A stretch of DNA of 64,000 bases, from contig JAPLIS010000010.1 in the NCBI GenBank assembly GCA_026388985.1, forward strand, positions 41,753 to 105,752, written 5' to 3'. Each line of letters begins with the position of its first letter. The first letter of the stretch is position 1. The DNA comes from Candidatus Babelota bacterium (GTDB lineage Bacteria; Babelota; Babeliae; Babelales; Vermiphilaceae). Made by a program: the position numbers and the translations under genes. The notes under the pieces are model-generated. The model did not search any database. It had not been told where the DNA came from and worked only from the letters and a program-made list of their open reading frames with translations. Shown piece after piece: positions 31,825 to 42,121 of the stretch.

Positions 31825-34392
31825 TTACTTCCCAACCTCTTGCTCTTTTTCTTGCGCAATCTCCTGTTCTATTTCTTGAATCAACTCTGGATTTGTCTCT
31901 CGCGGACTTATATTGTCATCATTTTTATTATCTGGATTAGCACCTTTTTTTAATAAAAGCTTAATAATTTCTTTTTTTTCCAACTTTTCCAACATGACAG
32001 CTTGCATAAGGGATGTATTGCCATGATCGTCTTCAACATCTATCTTTTCTGGAAGAACATACTCAAGTAAAAGATTAATGACATCAATGTTACTCTCTTC
32101 CTCTTCGGCTACAGCCTTGTGTAATGCGGTACGCCCACCGACATCTTTTGTATAAATATTCGCACCGTTTTGCAGCAAAAGCCTCATTAAATCAACATTC
32201 ATACTCCCTATTAAATTTAAAAAAAGCGTATTCCCACCGGAATCTAATGGAATATTAACTCCCTCCTTAAAAAGATGATGCGCTAACAATAGGGTAACTA
32301 TTTGTCTATCAGGAAAAGAAAATGCCTTATCCAACAATTGAGCTAATTTTTTCTTTTCTATTAACCCTATAAAAACATCGGCCTTATTACTTGTTACTAT
32401 TTTACGTACTTTCTCATAATCATTTTGCTCCAAAGCTATTTCTAAAGCTATCTCTAAATCTTTAGCACTAAAAAATGTATAACTTCCATCAATAGAGATC
32501 TGACAAGCATAACAATGTACCTCAGATCCTACTGTACTACATTGATATTCTATACTCTCAAATACAGGGCGAACACATGTTACTTTTTTAATGCGAATAA
32601 CTTTAGGCACACCATATTCAAGTGCCCCAAAAATAGCACTTGGGTTGTTTTGATACTGCGAAGGTATATTTTCTCCTAAATAAGTTACCTGCTTTATCTC
32701 ATGAACTACCTCTCCCGGCATCAATGATACAAAAGAAGGTGCTTCTTTAATACCTGAATCAATTACAATATCAAAAGGCACCGTATCTATTGCTAACAAT
32801 ATCGCTTTTGGATCATACTTTTTACCATCTAACCCTTGATATTGTTTAACCAAAAGAGGCTTTTGACGTGTTGCTGCCATCACCTTACCTATGCGAATCA
32901 CTGCTTTATCCACATCAGCAACTGGAAACCATGCCGGCACATTAGTTGGACGGATCTGAGGGATACTGGCTATTTCTGCTGGTAAAAAAGCTGGCCGACT
33001 AATCAATGGAAATAAATAGCCAAGCGCTACAGAATAGTTAATAGATTCCTTGAGAGTCTCTTTAATAAACTTGTCATATCTTACTGGTGTTTCTAAGCCT
33101 CCAAAATATTTACCTGGTTCAAGGAGCCTACCAAATACAGGAGCGTCTGTTGCAGCTGAGATAACAATAGGAAATTGATACGTACGAATGTCTTTTATTG
33201 GCCTAAAACCTGCTTTTTCAACCCCAACAGGGTCCTGAAATTTTGCACCACTATCAATAATATATGTTAGTTCTCCATATACTTGACTAGCATTAAAGCC
33301 AGCAGCATAACATGAATTATAAACAAACAACTTTGTTTGTATTTTTTTATCCAAAATGTTTAATAATTTTTTAAAATCAGATTGCTCACCATTAATCGAC
33401 AATCCAGCGATAGATTTTCCATAACCACCATGCCCAGCCAGATAGATAACCCAGTTAGTGTCTTGCTTAATATTTTCTGGTTTTTTTTTAGGATCTATTT
33501 TTTGATAAAACAATTGCTCACAAACAGCAAGAAAGTCTTGTGATAGCTTTCGGCTTTGTGCCCTTTGTTTAAAATATTCATACTCTTTTCCATTTTCTTT
33601 AGAAAAGTATTTTTGAAGCGCATTTTTATTAACAAATAAATCCTTTTTATTTTTAAGCTTAAGCTCAGCATCGAGCCATGCTGCTTGTTTATTAAAATCT
33701 GCCATAAGCGCTATAAGCTTAGGTTCATTTTTTAAGCCTTGCCGCTTCCGCGGAATTAATAAAAAAAAATCATTAATGCGATATATAATCCATTCGCTTG
33801 CATTAAAATACATGGCATAGAAAGCACTTAATACTTTTTTTGCACTTTCAGAATGATTGCTATTTATATTAAAAATATGACTTAATAATGCACCAGGCAT
33901 TAATATAGGTCCTGCTTTTTGAATTAATGCCATACAAGCACTCATCGTAATAAATGAATTTTGATCTTTTCTGATTATTTCACCATCATCTAAAAATATC
34001 AGCAAACTACGGGTGTTTATGTCAATACCCTGATCAGCAGCCTCTTTTATTTCCTCTTGCCCACCTTCTACCTCTACTTGCTGAGCTGCATTTTTAATTA
34101 AGCTACTAGTAAATTTTTTAATCTGATTATCTTGCTTATTTTCTTGAATAGCTTCTGCTATCTTACTTTTTGTCTCCGGATTAAATAACTGTGAGTCAGC
34201 TAAGCCCCTTTTTTTATAAACCTCTGCTACTGGAGCAAAAAATGGTATTTCTTGTGCTTGTTCAACCGGAGGGGCTTGTAGAACAGCCTCGACAGCTTCT
34301 GCCTCCACCTCTTTAACTTCTAATTCAGATGCCCTGATTAGTGCACTACAAAAAATAACACACACCATTCCCATTACTATTCTCTTTTTCAT
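31825..34392 (-). CDS. Secreted caspase-like (clan CD) peptidase fused to ankyrin repeats
   Basis: 855 aa. A signal peptide spans about residues 1-22 (MGMVCVIFCSALIRA). The helical N-terminal region precedes a segment resembling clan CD cysteine peptidases: a beta strand then GHGG with His321, a 40-residue interval, then the strand FVYNSCYAAG with Cys361, followed by QFPIVISAATDA. This His-Cys order and spacing fits gingipain, clostripain and metacaspase-type proteins. About three ankyrin repeats lie at about 730-835 (NVDLMRLLLQNGANIYTKD, GRTALHKAV, EIIKLLLKKGANPDNK), then a Glu-rich tail. It is a predicted exported effector; activity is inferred. Confidence 0.75.
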   Translation of the reverse strand: MKKRIVMGMVCVIFCSALIRASELEVKEVEAEAVEAVLQAPPVEQAQEIPFFAPVAEVYKKRGLADSQLFNPETKSKIAEAIQENKQDNQIKKFTSSLIKNAAQQVEVEGGQEEIKEAADQGIDINTRSLLIFLDDGEIIRKDQNSFITMSACMALIQKAGPILMPGALLSHIFNINSNHSESAKKVLSAFYAMYFNASEWIIYRINDFFLLIPRKRQGLKNEPKLIALMADFNKQAAWLDAELKLKNKKDLFVNKNALQKYFSKENGKEYEYFKQRAQSRKLSQDFLAVCEQLFYQKIDPKKKPENIKQDTNWVIYLAGHGGYGKSIAGLSINGEQSDFKKLLNILDKKIQTKLFVYNSCYAAGFNASQVYGELTYIIDSGAKFQDPVGVEKAGFRPIKDIRTYQFPIVISAATDAPVFGRLLEPGKYFGGLETPVRYDKFIKETLKESINYSVALGYLFPLISRPAFLPAEIASIPQIRPTNVPAWFPVADVDKAVIRIGKVMAATRQKPLLVKQYQGLDGKKYDPKAILLAIDTVPFDIVIDSGIKEAPSFVSLMPGEVVHEIKQVTYLGENIPSQYQNNPSAIFGALEYGVPKVIRIKKVTCVRPVFESIEYQCSTVGSEVHCYACQISIDGSYTFFSAKDLEIALEIALEQNDYEKVRKIVTSNKADVFIGLIEKKKLAQLLDKAFSFPDRQIVTLLLAHHLFKEGVNIPLDSGGNTLFLNLIGSMNVDLMRLLLQNGANIYTKDVGGRTALHKAVAEEEESNIDVINLLLEYVLPEKIDVEDDHGNTSLMQAVMLEKLEKKEIIKLLLKKGANPDNKNDDNISPRETNPELIQEIEQEIAQEKEQEVGK

Positions 34393-34444
34393 GATTTTTC
34401 CAATTATGACTACTTTTTAAATGATCAATTAAACTCACCATTAA

Positions 34445-34474
34445 AATATATCAAAAATTCAAATAGAAAGTCAA
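34445..34474 (-). promoter_or_regulatory. Promoter P2 of the caspase-ankyrin gene, with spacer motif CTATTTGAA
   Basis: Minus strand: -35 TTGACT, 18-base spacer containing CTATTTGAA, -10 TATATT; the start codon is 53 bases downstream. It shares its design with P1 (20929) and P3 (57495). Confidence 0.7.
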
Positions 34475-34484
34475 TGGCTATTGT

Positions 34485-35279
34485 TTATCGCACCAATAAC
34501 ACACAATAAGAAAGAGATTGCAAGTCAACATGGGGCTTTATGCGTATTGCATGATATAAGCCGTTTGGTTGGCATGATTCAACAGTCCCTAAGCTAAATC
34601 CTTGCGGAAAGATAATCCCTTCACCGCTTGATAACACTAAATCATTCAATTGCACTGGTTTAAAATGGGATACATACTGCAACAAAGCGCTATCATGCTG
34701 ATTAGAACCCTGATATATCCCATTTACCTGTGTAGCTGCACAATAAGCGGCAACTTTGCATGACGCATCGGTAACAAGACGTACTTTGCTATACCATGGA
34801 TACACGTGTTCAATTTTACCAATCAAACAATTTTTATAGACAACCACCGTATCCTGCTTGATGCCTTTATCTAAACCGGCATCAATTAAAAAATAATGCT
34901 CTTTATCAGAAAAATGCCTGAAAATAATCTGCACTATCTGTGCATCATCAACGATATACTGCTTTTTAAAGCTATCCAATTCTTTTATATCTTCACTGTA
35001 TTTACGTGTTGCTTGCAACTGCACATTTTCCGCACGTAAAGCTTGGCATTCTTGATGAGTTTCATACAACAACCTTTTAAGATAGGCTGTATCCCGACGG
35101 TCACGTATCCAATTCTGCACCACATCCACCAAAACCTGCTGGGTACGTAGAGCTGGATATATCGCGCAAGAAGATAGGTGCTCAATTTTTTGCGCTGAAA
35201 AAAAAAGAACGCAATAGCCTATTGCCACCACACAGATAAAAACCACCACTTTAGATATGCTATACTTTAGATGTGCCAT
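34485..35279 (-). CDS. mreC: Rod shape-determining protein MreC
   Basis: 264 aa from the ATG; a TTG four codons upstream is an alternative. One membrane helix lies at about 10-30, then a coiled coil (about 60-95, LYETHQECQALRAENVQLQ). Two beta-barrel modules follow, typified by YFLIDAGLDKGIKQDTVVV, GKIEHVYPWYSKVRLVTDAS and DLVLSSGEGIIFPQGFSLGTV. It organises the elongasome with MreB, MreD and RodA at the inner membrane. mreB and mreD are not adjacent here. Confidence 0.88.
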   Translation of the reverse strand: MAHLKYSISKVVVFICVVAIGYCVLFFSAQKIEHLSSCAIYPALRTQQVLVDVVQNWIRDRRDTAYLKRLLYETHQECQALRAENVQLQATRKYSEDIKELDSFKKQYIVDDAQIVQIIFRHFSDKEHYFLIDAGLDKGIKQDTVVVYKNCLIGKIEHVYPWYSKVRLVTDASCKVAAYCAATQVNGIYQGSNQHDSALLQYVSHFKPVQLNDLVLSSGEGIIFPQGFSLGTVESCQPNGLYHAIRIKPHVDLQSLSYCVLLVR

Positions 35280-35377
35280 TACTCTACTCAAAACCCCTGA
35301 TCAATTACTTTTTTATGATTATATTCGCTCTCTAGGCTAACATATAATAATAATGGTTCAATAATTAATCACTTATT

Positions 35378-36082
35378 TTATAGTGCTGTATGCATAACAT
35401 ACTGCTTTTCTTTTTTGGTATATAAAATACGGGATGGTCTAAATAGATGAGAGACAGTAATCATATAGAGACTATTTTTCACTCTATCTATTTCTTTTTT
35501 AACATAAATAGGAGGTAAAAGTAGATGAGGAGAATTATCAGTAACTGAAACACCTATAGGTATATAAATAGCACGCGGATCTGCAATTATAATCAAAAAC
35601 GCATCCTGAGTAGGATTAAGAGGAATACTATTATTTTCTGGGCGATTTTCTGGCTGCACATCCCAAATAAACATCTTAGTTTCTTCATCCTGTTTTTTTT
35701 CCAATCTAAAAAACGCAGCTGGCTCATCTTTATCCAATTCCCAATGACTTATAGTATTTGCAAACATAACGATAGGAACGATAGTCTGAGCAACAACCAG
35801 ATGCAACACTAACTGTTGCTGTGTACGGGGATAAAAAGTTTGCCCATTAAGATTGGTAATATCTATATAACCTGCATACGTAGAAAAAATACCCGCACCG
35901 TTATTCTGGCCCAACATACCCTCAACTGTATGGGATGCTATTTTTCCTGAATGCTTAAACGTATGATGTATATCATGAGCATAAGGGAAAGGATACAAAA
36001 AAAAGTTTACAATAGGATCAGCTGACATCTTTTGCAAAGAAATTAAACATGCTAGAATAAGCAATGAAACATATGTTTTCAT
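35378..36082 (-). CDS. Secreted protein of unknown function
   Basis: 234 aa from the ATG at 36082; a longer frame adds nine residues ahead of the signal peptide. The signal sequence is MKTYVSLLILACLISLQKMSA. The mature protein is beta-rich with many aromatic residues (FLYPFPYAHDIHHTF), then WDVQPENRPENNSIPLNPTQ and a basic end. No domain is recognised. The ribosome site is weak. It lies divergently from rsmG and downstream of nothing obvious. Confidence 0.6.
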   Translation of the reverse strand: MKTYVSLLILACLISLQKMSADPIVNFFLYPFPYAHDIHHTFKHSGKIASHTVEGMLGQNNGAGIFSTYAGYIDITNLNGQTFYPRTQQQLVLHLVVAQTIVPIVMFANTISHWELDKDEPAAFFRLEKKQDEETKMFIWDVQPENRPENNSIPLNPTQDAFLIIIADPRAIYIPIGVSVTDNSPHLLLPPIYVKKEIDRVKNSLYMITVSHLFRPSRILYTKKEKQYVMHTAL

Positions 36083-36209
36083 AGAGTTCTTTCTCAATAC
36101 ATACCCCATGTGTGGATATCTATTGTATTAGTTAATACCTATTCAATAACTATTCTGACATACACTATAACATAAACAATTATTTAAAATCTATGATTGA
36201 AAGCTGAAC

Positions 36210-36854
36210 ATGACAAAAAACACAAACAAAGACTATCTTACCTCTCAAGCATGGCAGCACTTGTGCACAACAGAATCTTTAACCGATCAACAACAAAAAC
36301 AGTTCGCCACCTATCTTGATTTGTTATGTGAATGGAATAAAAAATTTAATATAACGGCTATTACTGACCCTGAAGCAATAATTACCGACCACTTTAAAGA
36401 TTCATTACACATTCGACACATGCTGCCATTAGCTGAGCAAAAAGGCATATGTGATATCGGCTCTGGTGGAGGATTTCCTGCCCTACCACTTAAAATATGT
36501 TACCCCACTATCCCCTTCGTTTTAATAGAAGTAAATAATAAAAAAATTCAGTTTTTACAAGCTGTTATTGATACTCTTGGATTACACAACATTGAACTTT
36601 ACTCTCTTGATTGGCGTACCTTTTTACGTAAAACAACCTATGAATTAGATTTATTTTTAGCACGTGCATCATTGCAACCTGAAGAATTAATACGTGTATT
36701 AAAACCAACAAGTCACTACAACAAGGCAACGCTCGCCTATTGGGCATCGCGCTCATGGCAAGCACAGCCATTAGAAAGTTCCTTTATTTACAAGCAAGAA
36801 TCATACACAATAGGCACTAAACAGAGAAAAATGGTGCTTTTTAAAGCGCACTAG
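36210..36854 (+). CDS. rsmG: 16S rRNA (guanine527-N7)-methyltransferase
   Basis: 214 aa, family length. It has the N-terminal LCEWNKKFNITAITDPEAIITDHFKDSLH signature region, the SAM-binding motif CDIGSGGGFPALPLK (about 89-103), then IEVNNKKIQFLQ and DLFLARASLQPEEL. It methylates G527 in 16S rRNA. Loss of RsmG gives streptomycin resistance in other bacteria. No gidA or parAB gene adjoins it, unlike in many genomes. Confidence 0.95.
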   Translation: MTKNTNKDYLTSQAWQHLCTTESLTDQQQKQFATYLDLLCEWNKKFNITAITDPEAIITDHFKDSLHIRHMLPLAEQKGICDIGSGGGFPALPLKICYPTIPFVLIEVNNKKIQFLQAVIDTLGLHNIELYSLDWRTFLRKTTYELDLFLARASLQPEELIRVLKPTSHYNKATLAYWASRSWQAQPLESSFIYKQESYTIGTKQRKMVLFKAH

Positions 36855-36935
36855 GTTTTACTTTTAACAACGCTCATTCTATACTAAAAATTCTTACAGA
36901 TTGAAAACACTCTTTTTATTGAATAGGGGTACACA

Positions 36936-38357
36936 ATGGAAGCCAAAAAAGGGTTATTATCCAGCTATATAGCCGGAATTATTGATGATACAGCGCAAGG
37001 CGAAAAATATACTACCATCATCCGTTTTCTATTGCCCGAATTAATTTTTGCATTTTTGTTATATTCATTGCCGACCCTCATTGACTCAATACTTATTAGC
37101 CACTTACGTTCAACTTCTACGTATGCTACCCTGGGGGTTACCAATAACTTATTACATTTTATGGTTAAAATTGCAGAAGCTTTTGGTGTGGGAACTATTA
37201 TATTAAGTGGACAATCTAACGGCCAAGCTAATTATAAAGAAGCAGGCAGAGGATTACGTGATGCCTTTTGGGTAACCAGCATTATAGGCAGCTTTATTGC
37301 GGCAACACTTTATTTTGGTGCTTATTGGATATACAGCATGTATGGTATGTCTGAAGATATTATTACCCTTGGCGTACCATTTTTAAAAATGCGCGCTTTG
37401 GGTGTTTTTTTTATGTTTATTTATTTTGCCTTAATAGGATTTTTACGCGGTATTAAAAATACCAAAGCTCCTATGTATATTTTTTGCTTAGGACAACTCT
37501 TCTTTTTATTTTTTGACTATGCACTTATTTTTGGTCATTTTGGCTTTCCAGAAATGGGATTACAGGGGTCTGCTGTTTCAACAGTAATTCAATATAGTGT
37601 CATGCTTTTACTAGCTGGAATCTATATTTTAACCAATAAAGATCATCGCAAATACTATATAGATTTACTTGCACCCATTAAAGATGGTGCTTTAGCCTGG
37701 CGACTCATTACTTTAAGCTTACCGGTAATGTTAGATAAAGCGATTATGGCTATTGCCTATATTTGGTTATGTAAAATGCTTGGCTGCATGGGCACAAGTG
37801 GTTTGGCCGCATTCTGTGCCATTAAAGATATGGAACGTTTTGCATTTCTTCCTGCTATTGCTGCCGCTCAAGTGATAACCATACTGGTGAGTAATGATTT
37901 TGGCGCACAACGTTGGGCCGCCATTAAAAGTAATATTAAAAAAACAATATTAATCGCGGCGATAGGTGTCTTTTTTATTTTATTGTTTTTTGTTATCTTT
38001 TCTCCGCAAGTTGCCTCTATATTTGATAAAAATGGTGACTTTTCAGGCCTTATAGTGCGCATATTCCCCCTGCTGAGTGGACTTGCTTTTTTTGATTTAT
38101 TGCAACTGGTTTTATCTGGCGCTTTGCGTGGAGCCGGCAATGTAAAAGTGGTTATGTTTGCACGCTTAATTATATGTTTTGGCTATTTTATACCATTATC
38201 ATACCTATTATCTCAATTAACTATTCAAAATCAGGCACTGAAATTTATACTCATTTATGGATCGATGTATATAGGTAATGGGTTTATGACCTATATATAT
38301 ATTAATCGTTTTCGTGGTGAAAAATGGAAAAAGCAAAATCATTCTGTAAAGGATTAA
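36936..38357 (+). CDS. MATE-family efflux transporter
   Basis: 473 aa with twelve predicted membrane helices in two halves. Typical segments are GVGTIILSGQSNGQANYKEAGRGL in the first half and FLPAIAAAQVITILVSNDFGAQRW in the second. MATE proteins expel cationic drugs or metabolites in exchange for Na+ or H+. Its stop is followed within two bases by the gatC start, so transcription continues into gatCA. The substrate is unknown. Confidence 0.92.
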   Translation: MEAKKGLLSSYIAGIIDDTAQGEKYTTIIRFLLPELIFAFLLYSLPTLIDSILISHLRSTSTYATLGVTNNLLHFMVKIAEAFGVGTIILSGQSNGQANYKEAGRGLRDAFWVTSIIGSFIAATLYFGAYWIYSMYGMSEDIITLGVPFLKMRALGVFFMFIYFALIGFLRGIKNTKAPMYIFCLGQLFFLFFDYALIFGHFGFPEMGLQGSAVSTVIQYSVMLLLAGIYILTNKDHRKYYIDLLAPIKDGALAWRLITLSLPVMLDKAIMAIAYIWLCKMLGCMGTSGLAAFCAIKDMERFAFLPAIAAAQVITILVSNDFGAQRWAAIKSNIKKTILIAAIGVFFILLFFVIFSPQVASIFDKNGDFSGLIVRIFPLLSGLAFFDLLQLVLSGALRGAGNVKVVMFARLIICFGYFIPLSYLLSQLTIQNQALKFILIYGSMYIGNGFMTYIYINRFRGEKWKKQNHSVKD

Positions 38358-38359
38358 CT

Positions 38360-38644
38360 ATGGCACTACTATCACGTGAAGAAATTCTAAAGGTTGCTCG
38401 GGGATCACAACTTGAAATCTTAGAACATGAAATAGATCCTCTTATTCAACAAATTCAAGATGTCCTTACGTATGCGCAACGAGTCAAAATTATTGCCTCT
38501 GACATTCATGAGCCTTCAACCAAAAATGTGAATGTGTACCGATGCGACACTATAGTCTCATCTGATGCTGAAGCTATTTTAAAACGAGCTCCTGAACGTG
38601 AGGGTGACTTTTTTGTTGTACCAATGATTTTAGACAATAACTAG
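38360..38644 (+). CDS. gatC: Asp-tRNA(Asn)/Glu-tRNA(Gln) amidotransferase subunit C
   Basis: 94 aa from the ATG preceded by AAAGGA. It begins LLSREEILKVARGSQLEI and ends with the FFVVPMIL segment typical of GatC, which wraps GatA and GatB. It lies two bases after the MATE stop and nine bases before gatA. gatB is not in the window. Confidence 0.93.
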   Translation: MALLSREEILKVARGSQLEILEHEIDPLIQQIQDVLTYAQRVKIIASDIHEPSTKNVNVYRCDTIVSSDAEAILKRAPEREGDFFVVPMILDNN

Positions 38645-38653
38645 GAAGAAGTA

Positions 38654-40099
38654 ATGGATACCATCTCATTTGCCACGATTACCGAACTGCAAGAAAAACT
38701 TGCGCAAAAAAAAATAAGTCACGAAGAATTAGTTGATTACTTTTTACGAAGAATCGATATTTTTGAACCTCGCATTGATTCTTTACTTGAAACTTTTGAT
38801 AAAAAATCTGTGCTACCCAAAAGTGCTCCTACTGGATCTCTTGCTGGCATTCCTGGCGTAATAAAAGATAATATCTGCATGGAAGGACGCGTTGCTTCAT
38901 GCGCATCGCGCATGTTGGAACATTTTGTTGCCCCTACTGATGCCACCGCAATTAAACGCCTTAAGTCTCAAGGGGCCTTGCTACTTGGTCGTGCCAATAT
39001 GGATGAATTTGCGATGGGAAGTACCACCGAATCATCTGTTTATAAAAAAACCAAAAATCCCTGGGATGTAACGCGAATTCCTGGAGGATCAAGTGGCGGA
39101 TCAGCTGCAGCAGTATCTGCTGGACTCGTGCCCTGGGCTTTAGGAAGCGACACAGGGGGATCAGTACGTCAACCAGCCGCACTATGCGGCATAGTAGGCA
39201 TAAAGCCAACCTATGGATTAATATCTCGCTATGGCCTTATTTCTTATGCGTCATCGCTTGATCAAATTGGTGTATTAACAAGATCGGTAAAAGATAATGC
39301 TCTTATCTTATCTGCTATAGCTGGCCAAGATGCAAAAGATTCATCTAGTTTACCTATCGAACAAAAAAAGTATGCCCAGCACCTCGATGGCGTACTGCCA
39401 ACAGGTATCAAAATTGGGGTTTTGGATTTATCTATAGAAGGGCAAGGTGTTGACCCTGAAATAGCATCTGCCGTTGAAAATGCGATCAAAGTATTAGAAA
39501 ATCTTGGCGGCACTATCAAACGTATCGCATTGCCTACGTTTGATTACAGCGCTGCTGCCTACTTTATTTTAAGTAGAGCAGAAGCCGCCTCTAATTTAGC
39601 ACGATTTGATGGAGTGCGATATGGAATGCGCAATAAAAAGGCAACAACGCTCACACAAATGTATCGCTCAACACGGCATGATGGTTTTGGCGATGAGGTA
39701 AGAAGCCGTATTATTGTAGGAAATTATGTACTTTCAAGCGGACACTCTGGTGAATTCTATGAAAATGCAAAAAAAGTACAACGCTTAATGCGCTGCGAAA
39801 TAACCGATACATTCAAAAATGTTGATGTTATTATTATGCCAACGCACTCAACGCCCGCATTTAAGCTTGGTACTTATGACGCAAGCAAGTTACAAATCGA
39901 TTTGCAAGATTACTTTACGTGTCCGGTGAATATTACTGGTGTTCCCGCTATTTCTGTGCCATGTGGTATTACTAAAAACAATTTGCCTATAGGATTCCAA
40001 ATAATAGGCCCGCATCTTTCTGAGGAACTATTATATAAAGTTGCCTATGCATTTGAACACATAACGCCATGGCATACCATGAGGCCACCAGCATTTTAA
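38654..40099 (+). CDS. gatA: Asp-tRNA(Asn)/Glu-tRNA(Gln) amidotransferase subunit A
   Basis: 481 aa, typical length. It is an amidase-signature enzyme: Lys in GVIKDNI, the [11 protein letters not shown] loop with the cis-Ser and nucleophile Ser in [14 protein letters not shown]. It frees ammonia from glutamine for transamidation of misacylated tRNA. Its presence implies that the organism makes Gln-tRNA or Asn-tRNA indirectly. The long hairpin at 40172 follows. Confidence 0.97.
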   Translation: MDTISFATITELQEKLAQKKISHEELVDYFLRRIDIFEPRIDSLLETFDKKSVLPKSAPTGSLAGIPGVIKDNICMEGRVASCASRMLEHFVAPTDATAIKRLKSQGALLLGRANMDEFAMGSTTESSVYKKTKNPWDVTRIPGGSSGGSAAAVSAGLVPWALGSDTGGSVRQPAALCGIVGIKPTYGLISRYGLISYASSLDQIGVLTRSVKDNALILSAIAGQDAKDSSSLPIEQKKYAQHLDGVLPTGIKIGVLDLSIEGQGVDPEIASAVENAIKVLENLGGTIKRIALPTFDYSAAAYFILSRAEAASNLARFDGVRYGMRNKKATTLTQMYRSTRHDGFGDEVRSRIIVGNYVLSSGHSGEFYENAKKVQRLMRCEITDTFKNVDVIIMPTHSTPAFKLGTYDASKLQIDLQDYFTCPVNITGVPAISVPCGITKNNLPIGFQIIGPHLSEELLYKVAYAFEHITPWHTMRPPAF

Positions 40100-40171
40100 A
40101 CAATGGAAATATAATACTTTAATAATACTGGCATCCGATATAGTACTTGCATTTTGCGATTATTGTACGTT

Positions 40172-40205
40172 AGCCTCATTGTGTACTCTTGTACATAATG
40201 AGGCT
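40172..40205 (+). terminator. Hairpin terminator after gatA
   Basis: AGCCTCATTGTGTAC pairs with GTACATAATGAGGCT over 15 positions (one wobble), loop TCTT. No T tract follows. Confidence 0.6.
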
Positions 40206-40249
40206 TGCATGTAATTTATTCAAAAATGTTAAGTAGCTATCGGAGTGGT

Positions 40250-41134
40250 ATGGCAAAAAAAATACATCCATTTTTTGTGTGCATACTTACCATTTACAGT
40301 ATTGCCTGGTGCCAAGAAGACAGTGCGCACAAACAAAATACATGCGCAGTCGATACCACATGCCCTAAAAACAGTGTGCACAAAACTACACTTAAACGGT
40401 TACATAGAAAAAAGGGTGCGAGCAAGCGTGCTGCTCAGCAGTTTGCTTGTACCCTTTTACAAGATGCACTTGAATTGCATAAACAATTATTGTCATGGGA
40501 TACTTTTAAAATTGCAACAGCCATTTTCCCCCTCTATGTTGGCACACGCATGATTGATGAACGATTACAAAATTGTTTTTATGATAAAAAAAATCATAAA
40601 AATATCTATTGCATACCAAAGCAATGCCATGATTTGGCCCAATGGAGTATTGCCATCCCAATAACAATATTGAGCAGTCAGGTTCTTTTTGGCAGTACAG
40701 AAGAACTACGAGAAACAACACGTGTTTTCTTACTCGGCCTTCCCTTTGTTTTTTGGACAAAAAATTTGTTAAAAAAAATAGAATTTGACGCCAATATGCG
40801 TCCGTGGAATGAATATTTTGATTGTACAAAACGTGCTAGCGGTGGATTTCCCTCTGGACATATGGCCGAAGCAACATATACTGCGTTATTATATGGACTT
40901 CGCTTTGGTCCCCGCTTTGCAGTACCATTAGGAGCAGTTGCCACCTTTATTGGGGTATCATTTGTGGCGTGCAATCGCCATTATATTTCTCAGATAGTAG
41001 CTGGTGCAGGGCTCGGAGCGGTGTATGGGCTTGCTGCCTATAAATTGGTAGACTCAAAACTGAGTGAAAATATCAAATTAGGGTTTAAAATTAGTAATGG
41101 TGGCCCGGCCATATCCGCATCTTATACTTATTAA
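40250..41134 (+). CDS. PAP2-family phosphatase, exported or membrane-associated
   Basis: 294 aa from the ATG preceded by CGGAG; a start 15 codons earlier lacks a site. A signal or anchor lies at about 5-20. The C-terminal PAP2 domain has GGFPSGHM (about 200) and CNRHYISQIVAGAGLG (about 242), supplying the phosphatase histidines. Homologues dephosphorylate undecaprenyl diphosphate, phosphatidic acid or sugar phosphates. The N-terminal half is longer than in simple PAP2 enzymes and its mature part begins Cys-rich. The substrate is uncertain. Confidence 0.85.
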   Translation: MAKKIHPFFVCILTIYSIAWCQEDSAHKQNTCAVDTTCPKNSVHKTTLKRLHRKKGASKRAAQQFACTLLQDALELHKQLLSWDTFKIATAIFPLYVGTRMIDERLQNCFYDKKNHKNIYCIPKQCHDLAQWSIAIPITILSSQVLFGSTEELRETTRVFLLGLPFVFWTKNLLKKIEFDANMRPWNEYFDCTKRASGGFPSGHMAEATYTALLYGLRFGPRFAVPLGAVATFIGVSFVACNRHYISQIVAGAGLGAVYGLAAYKLVDSKLSENIKLGFKISNGGPAISASYTY

Positions 41135-41186
41135 TAGGTATATATAACCGTAAACCACCACTATTAAAAGTATCTGCTAATTACGC

Positions 41187-41948
41187 TTATTCTTGAGCCG
41201 CAGCTGAACGTTGCGCCGCAGCTGAACGTAATGCTCTTGCGCTCTTTATATTTCTTTTTAATAGCTTAACTAACACTGAATCTATATCTAATGAATCTAT
41301 ATCTGGAGCAGCATATTCAACGCATAAAGAACACAGCTCTTCTGGCAATAAATTTGGCAGAACTTGGGCTAATTGTTCCTGTACAGCTAAATCTTGCTTT
41401 ACTGTTCTTCTTTTCTGCACAGCTTGTTTCAATAATTTTACATGCTTAGGCAATAGACTATCAACCTTACTATTTGTATGTTCTGCACCCGCGAATACCA
41501 GTGCATTTACTATTCGATGAGATCTATGAGAAACACCAAAGGCTCGCAACAAGGCTGTGACTCCACTCCTATTGGGAATATCAACACTTGCCCCCAGCAT
41601 AAGCAACTGTTTTACTATGCTCAAATGCCCATATTCGACAGCATCAATAAGTGGGGTATTGCCAGTATGTGGATCGACACAGTTAACATCAGCACCTGCT
41701 TTTAGAGCGCTGTCAACTTTATTTAAATCAGCGTTAAGCCCTATGCCTTCAAACAACAGGATATTAGCTTGTTTAATTTTCTCTGTTTTTTCAGCTTCAG
41801 TCAGCTCTAATTGTTCAGCACGACTAGCAGCGCGATCCTGCACCTGATCTTTGCGCTCTTCTCGGGCATCCATTGCCTGTAAAGACACTCCTTGCCCAAA
41901 GATAGAGGCTAAAGCAATTGCGATAATTAGTTTTTTGCTATTTTTCAT
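41187..41948 (-). CDS. Secreted ankyrin-repeat protein
   Basis: 253 aa; the ATG at 41948 has GGAAGG ahead. A signal peptide spans about 1-25 (LIIAIALASIFGQGVSLQA). Three ankyrin units lie at about 75-155 (ALKAGADVNCVD, GNTPLIDAVEYGHLSIVKQLLMLGA, GVTALLRAF). The C-terminal third has LPNLLPEELCSLCVEYA at about 197-213, with an F-box-like look, then a Leu/Lys helix and the duplicated RSAAAQ end. Ankyrin proteins of intracellular bacteria often act in the host cell. The export route is not shown. Confidence 0.85.
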   Translation of the reverse strand: MKNSKKLIIAIALASIFGQGVSLQAMDAREERKDQVQDRAASRAEQLELTEAEKTEKIKQANILLFEGIGLNADLNKVDSALKAGADVNCVDPHTGNTPLIDAVEYGHLSIVKQLLMLGASVDIPNRSGVTALLRAFGVSHRSHRIVNALVFAGAEHTNSKVDSLLPKHVKLLKQAVQKRRTVKQDLAVQEQLAQVLPNLLPEELCSLCVEYAAPDIDSLDIDSVLVKLLKRNIKSARALRSAAAQRSAAAQE

Positions 41949-42049
41949 AACATAACCTTCCATTTATTTTTTTAAGATACAAATCAGACGTATACAAATC
42001 GCTTGTATATAAATTGTACAATAACAACACATTATATGTTATAAACATA

Positions 42050-42080
42050 AGCTAAATTATACATTTGTCAATACAATAAT
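42050..42080 (-). promoter_or_regulatory. Shared promoter element of the ankyrin gene at 41948
   Basis: The minus strand reads TTGACAAATGTATAATTTAG; an almost identical TGACAAATGTATAATTTTG lies upstream of the ankyrin gene at 60560. It can be read as a -35 TTGACA with a conserved spacer, or as a TATAAT -10. Confidence 0.5.
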
Positions 42081-42121
42081 CCATTGCATGACACTCACAA
42101 CGCACATAAAACATGTATCTG

